NCBI RefSeq assembly: GCF_903944925.1
Contig: NZ_CAJATU010000199.1
Coordinates: 124,001-188,000 of the forward strand
Length of the DNA stretch: 64,000 bases
Direction of reading: 5' to 3'
From: an uncultured Rhodopila sp.
GTDB lineage: Bacteria > Pseudomonadota > Alphaproteobacteria > Acetobacterales > Acetobacteraceae
The position numbers and the translations under genes were made by a program. Numbering within the stretch: position 1 is the first letter of the stretch; each line of letters opens with the position of its first letter. The notes below the pieces were generated by a model. That model was not told the origin of the DNA and ran no database searches. It was given only the letters and a program-made list of their open reading frames with translations. Positions 52,108-60,653 of the stretch are shown here, in pieces.

Positions 52108-53797
52108 CGATATTGTTCAGGACGCTACACTGCGCGCGAATATCTGCATCGTCGGCGGCGGTCCGGCGGGCATCACGCTCGCGATGGAACTGGCGCGGCT
52201 CGGGAAAAGCATCCTGCTGCTCGAATCCGGCGACCTTGCGCCGGCGGACGACGTGCAGACGCTGAACGAGGGCGAGGTTGCCGACGAAGCGCTGCACAGC
52301 CCGCCGGACAAGTATCGGCCCCGGGTGCTGGGCGGCGGAACCTCGATCTGGGGCGGACGCTGCGTGCCGTTCGACCCGATCGATTTTGAGGCGCGGCCCT
52401 GGATGGATCATTCCGGTTGGCCCATCGGCTTCAAGGAGATCGAACAATACTATCCGGCGGCGAACACGCTATGCGAAGCCGGCGACTACGAGTACGATGC
52501 AAGGCTGGCGGTCGCCGGCGGCATGCGGCCCGTCCTACGCGGCTTCGCGCCGTTGCATTTCGACGTCAACCGCATCGAGCGTTTCAGTTGCCCCACGCAT
52601 TTTGGCGCGCGCTATCGCGATCGTCTGCGCGCCGATGGCAACATCCGGGTCCTGATCAAAGCGACCGTAACACGCTTGCGGACATCGCCCGATGGTGCGC
52701 GGATCGACGGGCTGGACGCGCAGAACCACAACGGCATCGGGTTCTCGGTTTCGGCTGATCAGTTTGTTCTGGCAATGGGCGGGATGGAAATTCCGCGTTT
52801 GCTGCTGACCTCCAACGACGTCCACTCACAGGGCATCGGCAACGCCAACGATCTCGTCGGGCGGTTCTACATGAGCCACATCGCCGGCACCGTCGGCAGC
52901 CTGCAGGTCAATGGCCCCCGCGACGCGGTGTGGCATGGCTACGATGTCGCCGCGGACGGCACCTATTGCCGCCGCCGGATCGCCTTGCGGCCGGAGGTGC
53001 AGGCAAGGCTCGGACTCGGCAATGCGGTGTTTCGCCTGCACCACCCGCGGATAACCGATCCGCGCCACCGCACCGGGCCGCTGTCGGCCATCTACCTGGG
53101 GCAATATTTCATCAGTTACGAATACGCCAAGCGGCTGGTCAGCGATTCCCCGCCAACGCTGGCGACGTGGCTGCGCCACGGCGTCAACGCGGCAACCGAC
53201 CCGTTCTCGACGATGCGATTTCTCGCACACTGGGTGCGCGCCCGCACCCTGGCGGAACGAAAGTTCCCGTCGATCATCATCCGCCCGCGCACCAACCTGT
53301 TCAGCCTGGATTTTCACGCCGAACAGGTGCCCAATCCGGACAGTCGCATCACTCTGGGGCAGAAAACGGACCGTTTCGGCAACCGGCAGGTGCGGGTGGA
53401 TTGGCGGTATACCGCTTTGGATATCGAAACCGTCGCGCGTTCCTTCGAACTGCTCCGGGCGGACCTGGCGGAACGCCAAACCGCCAGCCTGACGCTGGCG
53501 GCGAATGAGCCTGACATCGAAACCGTGGTGCGCCGGGACGGCGCCTATGGCGGCCACCACATCGGCACCGCCCGCATGGGCGCCAGCCCGGCCACCGGAG
53601 TTGTAGATTCCAACGGCAAGTTGTTCGGCGTCAACAATCTGTACATTGCCGGCAGCGCCGTTTTTCCCACATCAAGCCAGGCTAATCCAACTCTGACGAT
53701 TGTTGCGACGGCGCTTCGTCTGGCGGATCACCTTGGCACGATCGCCAGACAGGTACCGCGTTTAAGCACAGTCGGGCAGCTTGTGCCCGCGGGGTGA
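52091..53797 (+). CDS. GMC family FAD oxidoreductase
   Basis: 568 residues. FAD loop NICIVGGGPAGITLAMEL, LGGGTSIWGGRCVPFD, and the C-terminal GMC domain with GGHHIGTARMGAS and LYIAGSAVFPTSSQANPTLT. GMC enzymes oxidise alcohols, sugars, choline or sterols. Start ATG 52091 is set by AGGAGG at 52079-52084 (6-base gap); the adjacent ATG 52088 is too close. The gene overlaps the previous GT by 17 bases. Its place in a polysaccharide operon, followed by a hydroxylase, suggests oxidation of a glycan or lipid part. Confidence 0.9.
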   Translation: MIDSADDIVQDATLRANICIVGGGPAGITLAMELARLGKSILLLESGDLAPADDVQTLNEGEVADEALHSPPDKYRPRVLGGGTSIWGGRCVPFDPIDFEARPWMDHSGWPIGFKEIEQYYPAANTLCEAGDYEYDARLAVAGGMRPVLRGFAPLHFDVNRIERFSCPTHFGARYRDRLRADGNIRVLIKATVTRLRTSPDGARIDGLDAQNHNGIGFSVSADQFVLAMGGMEIPRLLLTSNDVHSQGIGNANDLVGRFYMSHIAGTVGSLQVNGPRDAVWHGYDVAADGTYCRRRIALRPEVQARLGLGNAVFRLHHPRITDPRHRTGPLSAIYLGQYFISYEYAKRLVSDSPPTLATWLRHGVNAATDPFSTMRFLAHWVRARTLAERKFPSIIIRPRTNLFSLDFHAEQVPNPDSRITLGQKTDRFGNRQVRVDWRYTALDIETVARSFELLRADLAERQTASLTLAANEPDIETVVRRDGAYGGHHIGTARMGASPATGVVDSNGKLFGVNNLYIAGSAVFPTSSQANPTLTIVATALRLADHLGTIARQVPRLSTVGQLVPAG

Positions 53798-53800
53798 AGA

Positions 53801-54817
53801 ATGCACGACATCGGGAACCACCTGCATCGTTTTGGCGTATTGGCTTTCAAACACGTTTCCGGTGAAAACGGAATCGCGATCCTGCTGCTGTGGGGCACTG
53901 TTCTGTTTGCCGGCGTGGTGACCTACATCCGAACCAACCCCGCCACCTGGTCGGTGCGCGATTTCGTCCACCACCTGGTGCCGGCGGAAATCTTTCATTC
54001 CGCCTCGGCCCGCGCGGATTTCCTGTTCTGGCTCTCGCGCAAAATCTTCATGCCGCTGCTGGTCGTGCCGCTCGCTATCTCCACCGTCGCGGCAGGACAT
54101 TTTTCATACTGGGTCTTGCGCGGCATCCTCGGAGCTCCGGCGCATGATCCCGGCCCGGCGGGACCGGTGATGCTGGTTGCGTTTACCGTCACGATGCTGA
54201 TCGCCTACGATCTGTCGTACTATCTGTATCACCGCATGCAGCACCAGATCCCGATCCTGTGGGAGCTGCACAAAGTTCATCATTCCGCGCAGGTTATGGT
54301 TGGCGTCACCAAGGACCGCGTTCATCCGCTCGATGAGATCATGAACCGCTGGTGGGACGGCGTGATTCCGGGGCTGTGCTACGGCATCTGGCTATTCTTC
54401 GCGCTCGATCCGGTGGAACTGACGGTCTTCGGCCTGAACGTGTACTTCCTGCGCAATACCATACTGATGATGGATTTCGTCAGGCACACGCATCTGAAAC
54501 TGTCCTACGGGCGGCATCTCAGCACGATCCTGCTCAGCCCGCATTATCACCAGCTTCACCACAGCACCGCCGAAAAGCACTGGGACAAGAACTTCGGCCT
54601 CACGCTGAGCATCTGGGACCGCATGTTCGGCACGCTGGTGATACCCGAACCGGATGAAGATTTCCGTTTCGGTCTGACCGAGAATGAACATGAGGAATAC
54701 CAGTCCCTGTACAGGCTCCATGTCCTTCCGCTGAAAAAAATCGGCCGCAGGCTGAGACTCTTAGGCCCGGAGCGACGCGGGCCGCAACCGAACCAGCATG
54801 CCGGAGAAATGGTATGA
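53801..54817 (+). CDS. sterol desaturase / fatty acid hydroxylase family protein
   Basis: Membrane di-iron oxygenase of 338 residues with about five hydrophobic segments. The three histidine clusters are present: YLYHRMQHQ, ELHKVHHS and SPHYHQLHHST. The family hydroxylates or desaturates sterols, fatty acyl or sphingoid chains. It starts 3 bases after the GMC gene, and its stop overlaps the next start, so the three tail genes are coupled. A lipid or acyl substrate linked to the surface polysaccharide is inference. Confidence 0.9.
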   Translation: MHDIGNHLHRFGVLAFKHVSGENGIAILLLWGTVLFAGVVTYIRTNPATWSVRDFVHHLVPAEIFHSASARADFLFWLSRKIFMPLLVVPLAISTVAAGHFSYWVLRGILGAPAHDPGPAGPVMLVAFTVTMLIAYDLSYYLYHRMQHQIPILWELHKVHHSAQVMVGVTKDRVHPLDEIMNRWWDGVIPGLCYGIWLFFALDPVELTVFGLNVYFLRNTILMMDFVRHTHLKLSYGRHLSTILLSPHYHQLHHSTAEKHWDKNFGLTLSIWDRMFGTLVIPEPDEDFRFGLTENEHEEYQSLYRLHVLPLKKIGRRLRLLGPERRGPQPNQHAGEMV

Positions 54818-55941
54818 AATTCAGGCTTGAAGTCGTAACCGATCCGGCCCGGTTCGAAGCCCTGAAGGATGCCTGGGAGCGCCTGAGGACAGCCTCGGGA
54901 AGCCGCATCTTTCAAAGCCACGACTGGATTTCCGGCTGGCTGGCCGGCGTTCGCGACCGCAAGGAAATCAGGCTGCAAATCGCCCTGGCGTGGGAAGGCG
55001 ACCGTCTCGCCGCCGCCCTGCCCTGCGCCGTGCACCGGCGCAGCGGTCTGCGCATCCTGAGCTGGTCGGCACAACTTTTCAGCGATTATTGCGACGGCCT
55101 GGTCGAACCGACAAGCGACCGGGCGGTCTTGTTGCCGATGCTCTGGGACGCAATGAAACAATTCGGCGGGTTCGATCTCATCAATCTCCAGCAAGTCAGG
55201 CCGGATGCAAACTGCCGGGCTTTCCTCGACTCGCTGGTGCGCGATGCCGGCCAGTTGCAGATCGAAGCGCGCGAAGAACGCTGCATGCGGATCGAAAATC
55301 ATTGGCCGGACGGCAATGCTTTCTTCCGGTCGCTTAACAAGAAGGCGCGCAACAACCACACGCGCGGCAAGCGCATCCTGTCCGAGCTCGGCGGCGACGT
55401 CAGCTTCCGGGTCATCGAGCCCGGTCAGGCCGTCGGCGGCGTGGTAGCTGAAATCCTCCGCCTGAAGGAGGTCTGGCTGCGGACGCATGATCCGAACTCG
55501 GCGCTGTTCGGCAGTGACGGGGCGGTGCTGCGCACGGTGCTCGACCACGCATGGAGATCAGGCCTTGCGCATATCTTCCTGCTGGAATGCGGCGGCAAGA
55601 TCGCCGCGGCCTCGATCAATTTCGTCTATGACGGTCGCATGGAAGCCTACCTGACATCCTACGACGAAGCCTTCGAACGGGCATCACCCGGAACGATCCT
55701 GATTGTCGAGTATGCCCAATGGTCGTTCGACCGCGGGCTGACATTGGTCGACTTCCTGCGCGGCGAGGAAGCCTTCAAGTTCAGGATGGCAAACGCTGAG
55801 ACGTTGCTGAGCACCTTCACCGGCGCCCGGACCCTGGTGGGTCACGTCGCCATGTCCGGTCATCGCTGGCTGGCGCGGCGCCGCAAGCGGCAGGATGCCG
55901 GTGAGGCGAAGCCGGAAGCCGAACTGGAAGCGGTTGCCTGA
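54814..55941 (+). CDS. FemAB/CelD-like GNAT acyltransferase
   Basis: 375 residues of the BcsL/CelD-type acetyltransferase fold (double GNAT, FemAB-related), common in exopolysaccharide clusters. HDWISGWLAGV near the N-terminus, RSLNKKARNNHTRGKR in the middle and LVDFLRGEEAFKFRMAN at the end are typical. Likely N- or O-acylates a sugar. Last gene of the operon; an intrinsic terminator overlaps its stop codon. Confidence 0.85.
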   Translation: MKFRLEVVTDPARFEALKDAWERLRTASGSRIFQSHDWISGWLAGVRDRKEIRLQIALAWEGDRLAAALPCAVHRRSGLRILSWSAQLFSDYCDGLVEPTSDRAVLLPMLWDAMKQFGGFDLINLQQVRPDANCRAFLDSLVRDAGQLQIEAREERCMRIENHWPDGNAFFRSLNKKARNNHTRGKRILSELGGDVSFRVIEPGQAVGGVVAEILRLKEVWLRTHDPNSALFGSDGAVLRTVLDHAWRSGLAHIFLLECGGKIAAASINFVYDGRMEAYLTSYDEAFERASPGTILIVEYAQWSFDRGLTLVDFLRGEEAFKFRMANAETLLSTFTGARTLVGHVAMSGHRWLARRRKRQDAGEAKPEAELEAVA

Positions 55942-55960
55942 GCGCGCCCAGGCAACCTTT
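55932..55960 (+). terminator. intrinsic terminator of the polysaccharide operon
   Basis: A perfect 9-bp stem, GGTTGCCTG / CAGGCAACC, with an 8-base loop, followed by TTT. The 5' arm includes the end of the last coding triplets. It sits between convergent genes and may also act for the minus-strand flavoprotein gene. Confidence 0.75.
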
Positions 55961-55965
55961 CCCAA

Positions 55966-57198
55966 TCACGCAGCAGCCAGTTCGGCGTTCACCGCAACCG
56001 CCCGCCGGATGGCGGTGCGCCGGAGAAACTCCGACAGACGCCTGGACGTGAACCCGGCGCCATAGGCGAACCGGAGCATCGGGCCGAAGCTGTTCGCCGC
56101 CGCGGTGCCCACCACGAACAGGCCGGGCACCGAGGTCTCAAAGTGGCGGGACAGCACCGGCGACTGATCCGCGAGATCGAGGCGCCGCAAGATCCCATCG
56201 CTGAGGAAGCGCAGCCGCCGCATATCGATCTTGTACCCCGTGGCGGCGATAACATGCTCCGCCTCCACGGTCGTTTCGGTTCCGTCCTGCGTGCGAAACG
56301 TCACCGCCGCGATATCGCCGCGGATGCGGGAGCCTGACAGGCGGGTTCCCAGCAGCACCCGAACGTTTCTCTCGACCTCATCCCGGGACGTCCATCCGGG
56401 CGCCGGCCCGAGATGCTTGCGGACAACCAAATGCCTGAAATCCTGCGGCATCTGGTAGAACACCATGGGCGCCACGACGCAGGCCAGCGAGCGCCATCCG
56501 GTACCCAGCCCGGACTCCGGGGCCTGTAGCCGATCCAGCAGGCTGCGCGGGCGCGGCGGATCACAATAAGCGATCCGGTTCTTTCGCGCCGCTACCGTAA
56601 CCGTGGCGCCTCGTTCGCTCATCAAGCCGGCAATACCGATACCGGACGCCCCGCCGCCGATGACCAACACGTGCTTCCCCGCGAACTTCGACAGCGCATG
56701 ATGATCCGCGCTGTGGGAACTCAGCGGACCGGCGATGGCATCCAACTCGGGCGGAACATCATAGAAGCTTCTGATGCCGGCGGCGATCACCACGCGCTTC
56801 GCCAAAACAATCTCGTCATCATCCAGATGTAACGAGAACGTGCCGCCGGTGAAGTCGAGGCTTTTCACCCAGCGCTGGTCCAGCATCGGAACGAAGTGCT
56901 TCTGGAATGCGACCCCGTAGTCGGAAAAGGTCTTCAGCGGAACCGGCAGGCCCGAGTGCCGGTACGGCAGCCCCTGCTGGGCGCAATAGTCCTGCAGGGT
57001 GAAGGCGCCATCCGGGTGCCACAGGTTTGAGGCAAAGCCCTCGGATTTCAGCACCATGCCTTCGGGCATGCCGGTCCGCCACGTATGCATCGGCTGGCCA
57101 AAGACGCGGACCCCAAGGCCGGCGGCGGATACATGGGCGGCAAGGGACAGGCCATATGGTCCGGCGCCTATAATTGCGATATCTGTGATCGCCGTCAT
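55966..57198 (-). CDS. FAD/NAD(P)-binding flavoprotein, monooxygenase-like
   Basis: 410 residues. FAD loop AIIGAGPYGLSLAAHV, second dinucleotide loop VLVIGGGASGIGIAGL, and HVIAATGYKIDM near the C-terminus, as in class B flavoprotein monooxygenases and N-hydroxylases; the exact FMO fingerprint is absent. The segment FASNLWHPDG and late LFVVGTAAANSFGPMLRF match oxidoreductases often annotated near ATP-grasp genes. AGGGGA precedes ATG 57198. It is divergent from the ATP-grasp gene, with 177 bases between them. Substrate unknown. Confidence 0.8.
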   Translation of the reverse strand: MTAITDIAIIGAGPYGLSLAAHVSAAGLGVRVFGQPMHTWRTGMPEGMVLKSEGFASNLWHPDGAFTLQDYCAQQGLPYRHSGLPVPLKTFSDYGVAFQKHFVPMLDQRWVKSLDFTGGTFSLHLDDDEIVLAKRVVIAAGIRSFYDVPPELDAIAGPLSSHSADHHALSKFAGKHVLVIGGGASGIGIAGLMSERGATVTVAARKNRIAYCDPPRPRSLLDRLQAPESGLGTGWRSLACVVAPMVFYQMPQDFRHLVVRKHLGPAPGWTSRDEVERNVRVLLGTRLSGSRIRGDIAAVTFRTQDGTETTVEAEHVIAATGYKIDMRRLRFLSDGILRRLDLADQSPVLSRHFETSVPGLFVVGTAAANSFGPMLRFAYGAGFTSRRLSEFLRRTAIRRAVAVNAELAAA

Positions 57199-57375
57199 GC
57201 GTCCCCTGCTTCCGACCTGAACGTGAACCGAATCATCACAAGCGCCTCATCTCAAGGTTTAAATACTTTTCTTGCCGTTGCGGGAATGGTCTACTGTCGC
57301 AAGGGCAACATCAACCCTGATTGCAGAATAGACCTCGACTTGTCCACTATCTCACCCTTAAATGATGGCGCCGAC

Positions 57376-58710
57376 ATGAGCGTATCTCCATTGGAATTAA
57401 CCTCCGGGTATGGTTCGGCGCCGACCGCGGCCGATGCCGGCACGGCGACGTCAGAGCCGTCCGTTGCCGGCCGGCAAACCGGGGACGCGCCTCGCATCCT
57501 GCTGGCGACGACAGGTCATCTGCCTTCAACCGCGCGCCTGGCGATGGAGTTGCATGCAGCCGGTGCGAGGGTCAGCCTGATCTCTCCCCGCGGGCACCCC
57601 GGCCGCGTGCTGACCATCTTCGATCGCCGCATGGTTTATCGCGCCATCGCGCCGCTCCGCAGCCTGGAAGCTGCCGTGTCGCGGGTAAGTCCTGATCTTG
57701 TGATCCCATGCGACGAACGCACCGTCCGAGACCTGCACCGGCTTCACCGGGAAACCGCCGATCACGATGTTCGGCTGTTGATACAGCGGTCGCTCGGCCC
57801 GGCGGACTCTTTCCCGGTCGCCGCGTCGCGGGCCGAGTTTCTCGATGTCGCGCGCAGGCAAGGCGTTCGCCTGCCGCCCTCAATGGCGCTCCCGTCCGCT
57901 GATGCGCTTGATGAATGGATGGCCCGCAACGCCGCGCCGTTTGTATTGAAAGCGGACGGCACATGGTCGGGCTTCGGCGTCCGCATCATCACCGAGGCAG
58001 CGGCCGCAAAGCCGGCTTACGCGGAGATGACGCGGCGCGCCAGCGGCAGGTTGGCCCTGCGGGAGATGCTACTGGAAAACAACAACTTCGCCATCCGCTC
58101 CTGGCTATCCGCCGAACGCCCGGCGATGTCGGTGCAGGGCCATATCGACGGCTGGCCGGCCAATATCGGCGTCGCCTGCTGGCGAGGCGAAGTTCTGGCC
58201 GCGATCTGCGCCGAATCCGTGTCGACCCTGTCGGCTACCGGTCCATCCACCATCGCGCGCATCATCGACAACCCGGAAATGGTGGAAACCGCCCGGCGTG
58301 TTGTGAAGGCGCTGGGGCTGTCCGGCCTCATCGGGCTGGATTTCATGATCGAAGCCTCGACCGGCTACGCTTATTTGATCGAAATGAACCCGCGCTGCAC
58401 CCCAATTTGCCCGGTGCCGCTGGGACCTGGCCGCGACCTGGCGGAAGCGCTCGTCGCGCAGCTGATGAAACGTGCGCCGCGCGAGCGGCCAGCCAAGACC
58501 GAGCGGGACATCCTGGTCTTCTTCCCCGACACATGGCAACTGGATCCGTCCAACCAGCTCATGCATACCGGCTATCATGACGTCCCGTGGGAACAGCCGG
58601 AGCTTGTGCGCATCCTGATGCGGCCGGAATTGCGCGAACGCTATTGGTTCACCCGCGTATTGCGGCAGGCATGGTGGCGGCTGCAGGGCCAGCAGCCGCC
58701 CGGCCCGTGA
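57376..58710 (+). CDS. ATP-grasp domain ligase
   Basis: 444 residues. N-terminal Rossmann-like domain (ILLATTGHLPSTARLAMELH, PDLVIPCDERTVRDL), then the ATP-grasp part: FVLKADGTWSGFGVRI, LREMLLEN, and the metal ligands in LIGLDFMIEA and LIEMNPRCTP. Joins a carboxylate to an amine or thiol through an acyl phosphate. ATG 57376 gives a plausible N-terminus, but its ribosome-binding site is weak; upstream extension in the same frame is possible but composition argues against it. Pairing with the divergent flavoprotein suggests a small biosynthetic function. Confidence 0.82.
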   Translation: MSVSPLELTSGYGSAPTAADAGTATSEPSVAGRQTGDAPRILLATTGHLPSTARLAMELHAAGARVSLISPRGHPGRVLTIFDRRMVYRAIAPLRSLEAAVSRVSPDLVIPCDERTVRDLHRLHRETADHDVRLLIQRSLGPADSFPVAASRAEFLDVARRQGVRLPPSMALPSADALDEWMARNAAPFVLKADGTWSGFGVRIITEAAAAKPAYAEMTRRASGRLALREMLLENNNFAIRSWLSAERPAMSVQGHIDGWPANIGVACWRGEVLAAICAESVSTLSATGPSTIARIIDNPEMVETARRVVKALGLSGLIGLDFMIEASTGYAYLIEMNPRCTPICPVPLGPGRDLAEALVAQLMKRAPRERPAKTERDILVFFPDTWQLDPSNQLMHTGYHDVPWEQPELVRILMRPELRERYWFTRVLRQAWWRLQGQQPPGP

Positions 58711-58777
58711 TCCCCGCCACGCTTACTTTCACGTCATCGCGATCTCGAACGCAACCTGCTGCCGCCGGACCCGATTT

Positions 58778-60220
58778 GTGGTGAAGACTGCGATCACACG
58801 CGCGGATCACCACATGCGCCGACCATCGGGTTTGATGCCAGACGCGCCGGCACCGGCGGCTCCTGCTGCCGACGCGGCCGTGCCCGCGAACTACCTCGAT
58901 CTTTACGGGCTATCGAGGCCGCCCTTCGGTGACCCGACCGAAGCGGCAAGCTACGTCCTGTTCGCATCCCACCGGCGATCATTCGAGCTGCTGATCGACC
59001 ACATGGTCAACGGCAACGGCCTGGTCCTGGTGTACGGGGAGGGCGGTGTCGGCAAAACGCAAACCTTGCTGGCGGCCGGCAACGTCGCCGCGGAATCGGG
59101 TGTGCGCATCATCAAGGTCTCAAGGCCGCCGAACGGCCGCCTGGATCTGACGCAGTTCGTCGCTGCCCTGCTCAGCCAGAGCGATCCGGACCTCCCCGCC
59201 GCCGATACGATCCAGACGGTCCTGAGACCGCCGCACAAGGCGCTGCTGATCGACGATCTCGATCTGCTGCCTCGGGATTGCGTGCAACTGATCGCGCAGA
59301 TGCTGCGGCCTTCGTCCGGCCCCGGTGGCGTTGCCATCGTGGCCACCAGCACCGCCGATATCGCAGCCGACACCGGGCGGCTGGACCTGGTGGAACTCGC
59401 GCGCCTGGCGCGCAACGCGGTGCGGCTGCCGCGTATCGGCCCGTCGGAGGCGCGGCAGTATATCGAACGCTCGCTTTGGGTGGCTGGCGGGACGACGCGC
59501 CGGCTGATCGCGCCGGATGCGCTGAAGCTGGTGGTCGCCCGGGCGGGCGGGCTGCCCGATGCGATCAACCGCTGGATGGAGGCGGCGTTCACCGCCGGGT
59601 TTGCGCGCGGCGATCCTGCGATCACCGTCAAGACAATCGCCGCGGCAAGCGGTCCGACCGGACAACGATCGGCTCCCGCCGAACCTCGACGAACCGGTGC
59701 CGCGGCACGGCTGTTTCAGGGGCTTGCGCTGGCTTTGCTTGGTATCGGCGCCACGGCTTTTCTCTACAAGGGGTTACGGCATCACTGGCAGCCGGAACAG
59801 GCCGCTGCCCCACCCGCACCGGTGCCGGCTCCGGCACCTTCGGCTGCACCCCCCCCGCCGCCGGCGCAGCCAGTGATGCAACCGGAACCGGCGCCTGCAC
59901 CGCCCAAACCCACCGAATCGCTGGCGCCCGACCTGATGGCGGCGGTGATGCGGCGGGGCGAGCAGTCGCTCAGCCTCGGCGACATTGCCGCGGCCCGGCT
60001 TTTGTTCCGGCACGCAGCGGATGCAGGCAATGCCCGCGCCGCCGTCGCCATGGGAAAGACCTACGATCCGGATTACCTGGCGGCGGCCCCGGCGCAGGGC
60101 GAAAAAGCCGATCTTGGCCGTGCCGCTGAATGGTACCGCAAGGCGGTCGCGCTGGGCGATCCGCAGGCGGCGGATCTGCTCAAACGGGTGGAAGGACGCT
60201 CTCCGGATACGAAACGGTAG
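58778..60220 (+). CDS. ExeA/GspA-like AAA ATPase with transmembrane helix and Sel1 repeats
   Basis: 480 residues. An ExeA-type N-terminus (YLDLYGLSRPPFGDPTE, SHRRSFELLIDHMVNG) leads into the AAA core: Walker A GEGGVGKT, Walker B ALLIDDLD. Then a membrane helix (LFQGLALALLGIGATAFLYK), a long proline/alanine-rich linker and C-terminal Sel1/TPR-like repeats (AARLLFRHAADAGNARAAVA, GRAAEWYRKAVALGDPQAAD). ExeA proteins help place secretins through peptidoglycan; no secretin or type II genes are here. Starts at GTG 58778, ATG 58814 or ATG 58835 are all possible. Lies 67 bases after the ATP-grasp gene. Confidence 0.8.
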   Translation: MVKTAITRADHHMRRPSGLMPDAPAPAAPAADAAVPANYLDLYGLSRPPFGDPTEAASYVLFASHRRSFELLIDHMVNGNGLVLVYGEGGVGKTQTLLAAGNVAAESGVRIIKVSRPPNGRLDLTQFVAALLSQSDPDLPAADTIQTVLRPPHKALLIDDLDLLPRDCVQLIAQMLRPSSGPGGVAIVATSTADIAADTGRLDLVELARLARNAVRLPRIGPSEARQYIERSLWVAGGTTRRLIAPDALKLVVARAGGLPDAINRWMEAAFTAGFARGDPAITVKTIAAASGPTGQRSAPAEPRRTGAAARLFQGLALALLGIGATAFLYKGLRHHWQPEQAAAPPAPVPAPAPSAAPPPPPAQPVMQPEPAPAPPKPTESLAPDLMAAVMRRGEQSLSLGDIAAARLLFRHAADAGNARAAVAMGKTYDPDYLAAAPAQGEKADLGRAAEWYRKAVALGDPQAADLLKRVEGRSPDTKR

Positions 60221-60226
60221 ACTGCG

Positions 60227-60640
60227 CTACGGCGCCTTGAACTCGATGGCCTGCGCGCCCTGCCACAGCACCAGCTTGCCCAGCGCCGCCAGGTTTTCGT
60301 TGCCTTCCACCACCGTCAGGAAATGGTTGCCGGCCAACTGCCCCATTTTGCTCGCGAACTGGACGCCGCCGTAGGCCAGCAGGATTTCGGTTTCGGAAAT
60401 GCCGCCCGGATACAGCAGGAACTGGCCGGGTGCCGGATAGCTCGTGTGGTTCTCGAAGGTCAATCCCAGGTCGAGGTCGCCAAGAGGTATCCAGCAGCCC
60501 TCGCCGCTCCAGCGCACATGGATGATGCGTTCCCGGTACGGCAGCAAGGACCGGAATTTTGCGACCGTCTTCGGCGCGTTTTCCGCCTCGAAGCGGGCTT
60601 TGAACGTGTAGGGGCCGGCGACGACGTCAATCAGGCTCAT
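60227..60640 (-). CDS. DUF3830 family protein
   Basis: 137 residues of the DUF3830 type, a cyclophilin-like beta-barrel fold without isomerase evidence. KARFEAENAPKTVAKFRSLL, HVRWSGEGCWIPLGDL and ENHTSYPAPGQFLLYPGG are the family landmarks. Start ATG 60640 has AGGAAGGGG upstream; the longer frame is less likely. Last gene of the cyclic-amide operon, 13 bases after the hydantoinase-like gene, and convergent with the ExeA-like gene only 6 bases away. Role unknown. Confidence 0.85.
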   Translation of the reverse strand: MSLIDVVAGPYTFKARFEAENAPKTVAKFRSLLPYRERIIHVRWSGEGCWIPLGDLDLGLTFENHTSYPAPGQFLLYPGGISETEILLAYGGVQFASKMGQLAGNHFLTVVEGNENLAALGKLVLWQGAQAIEFKAP

Positions 60641-60653
60641 GAATTCCCCTTCC

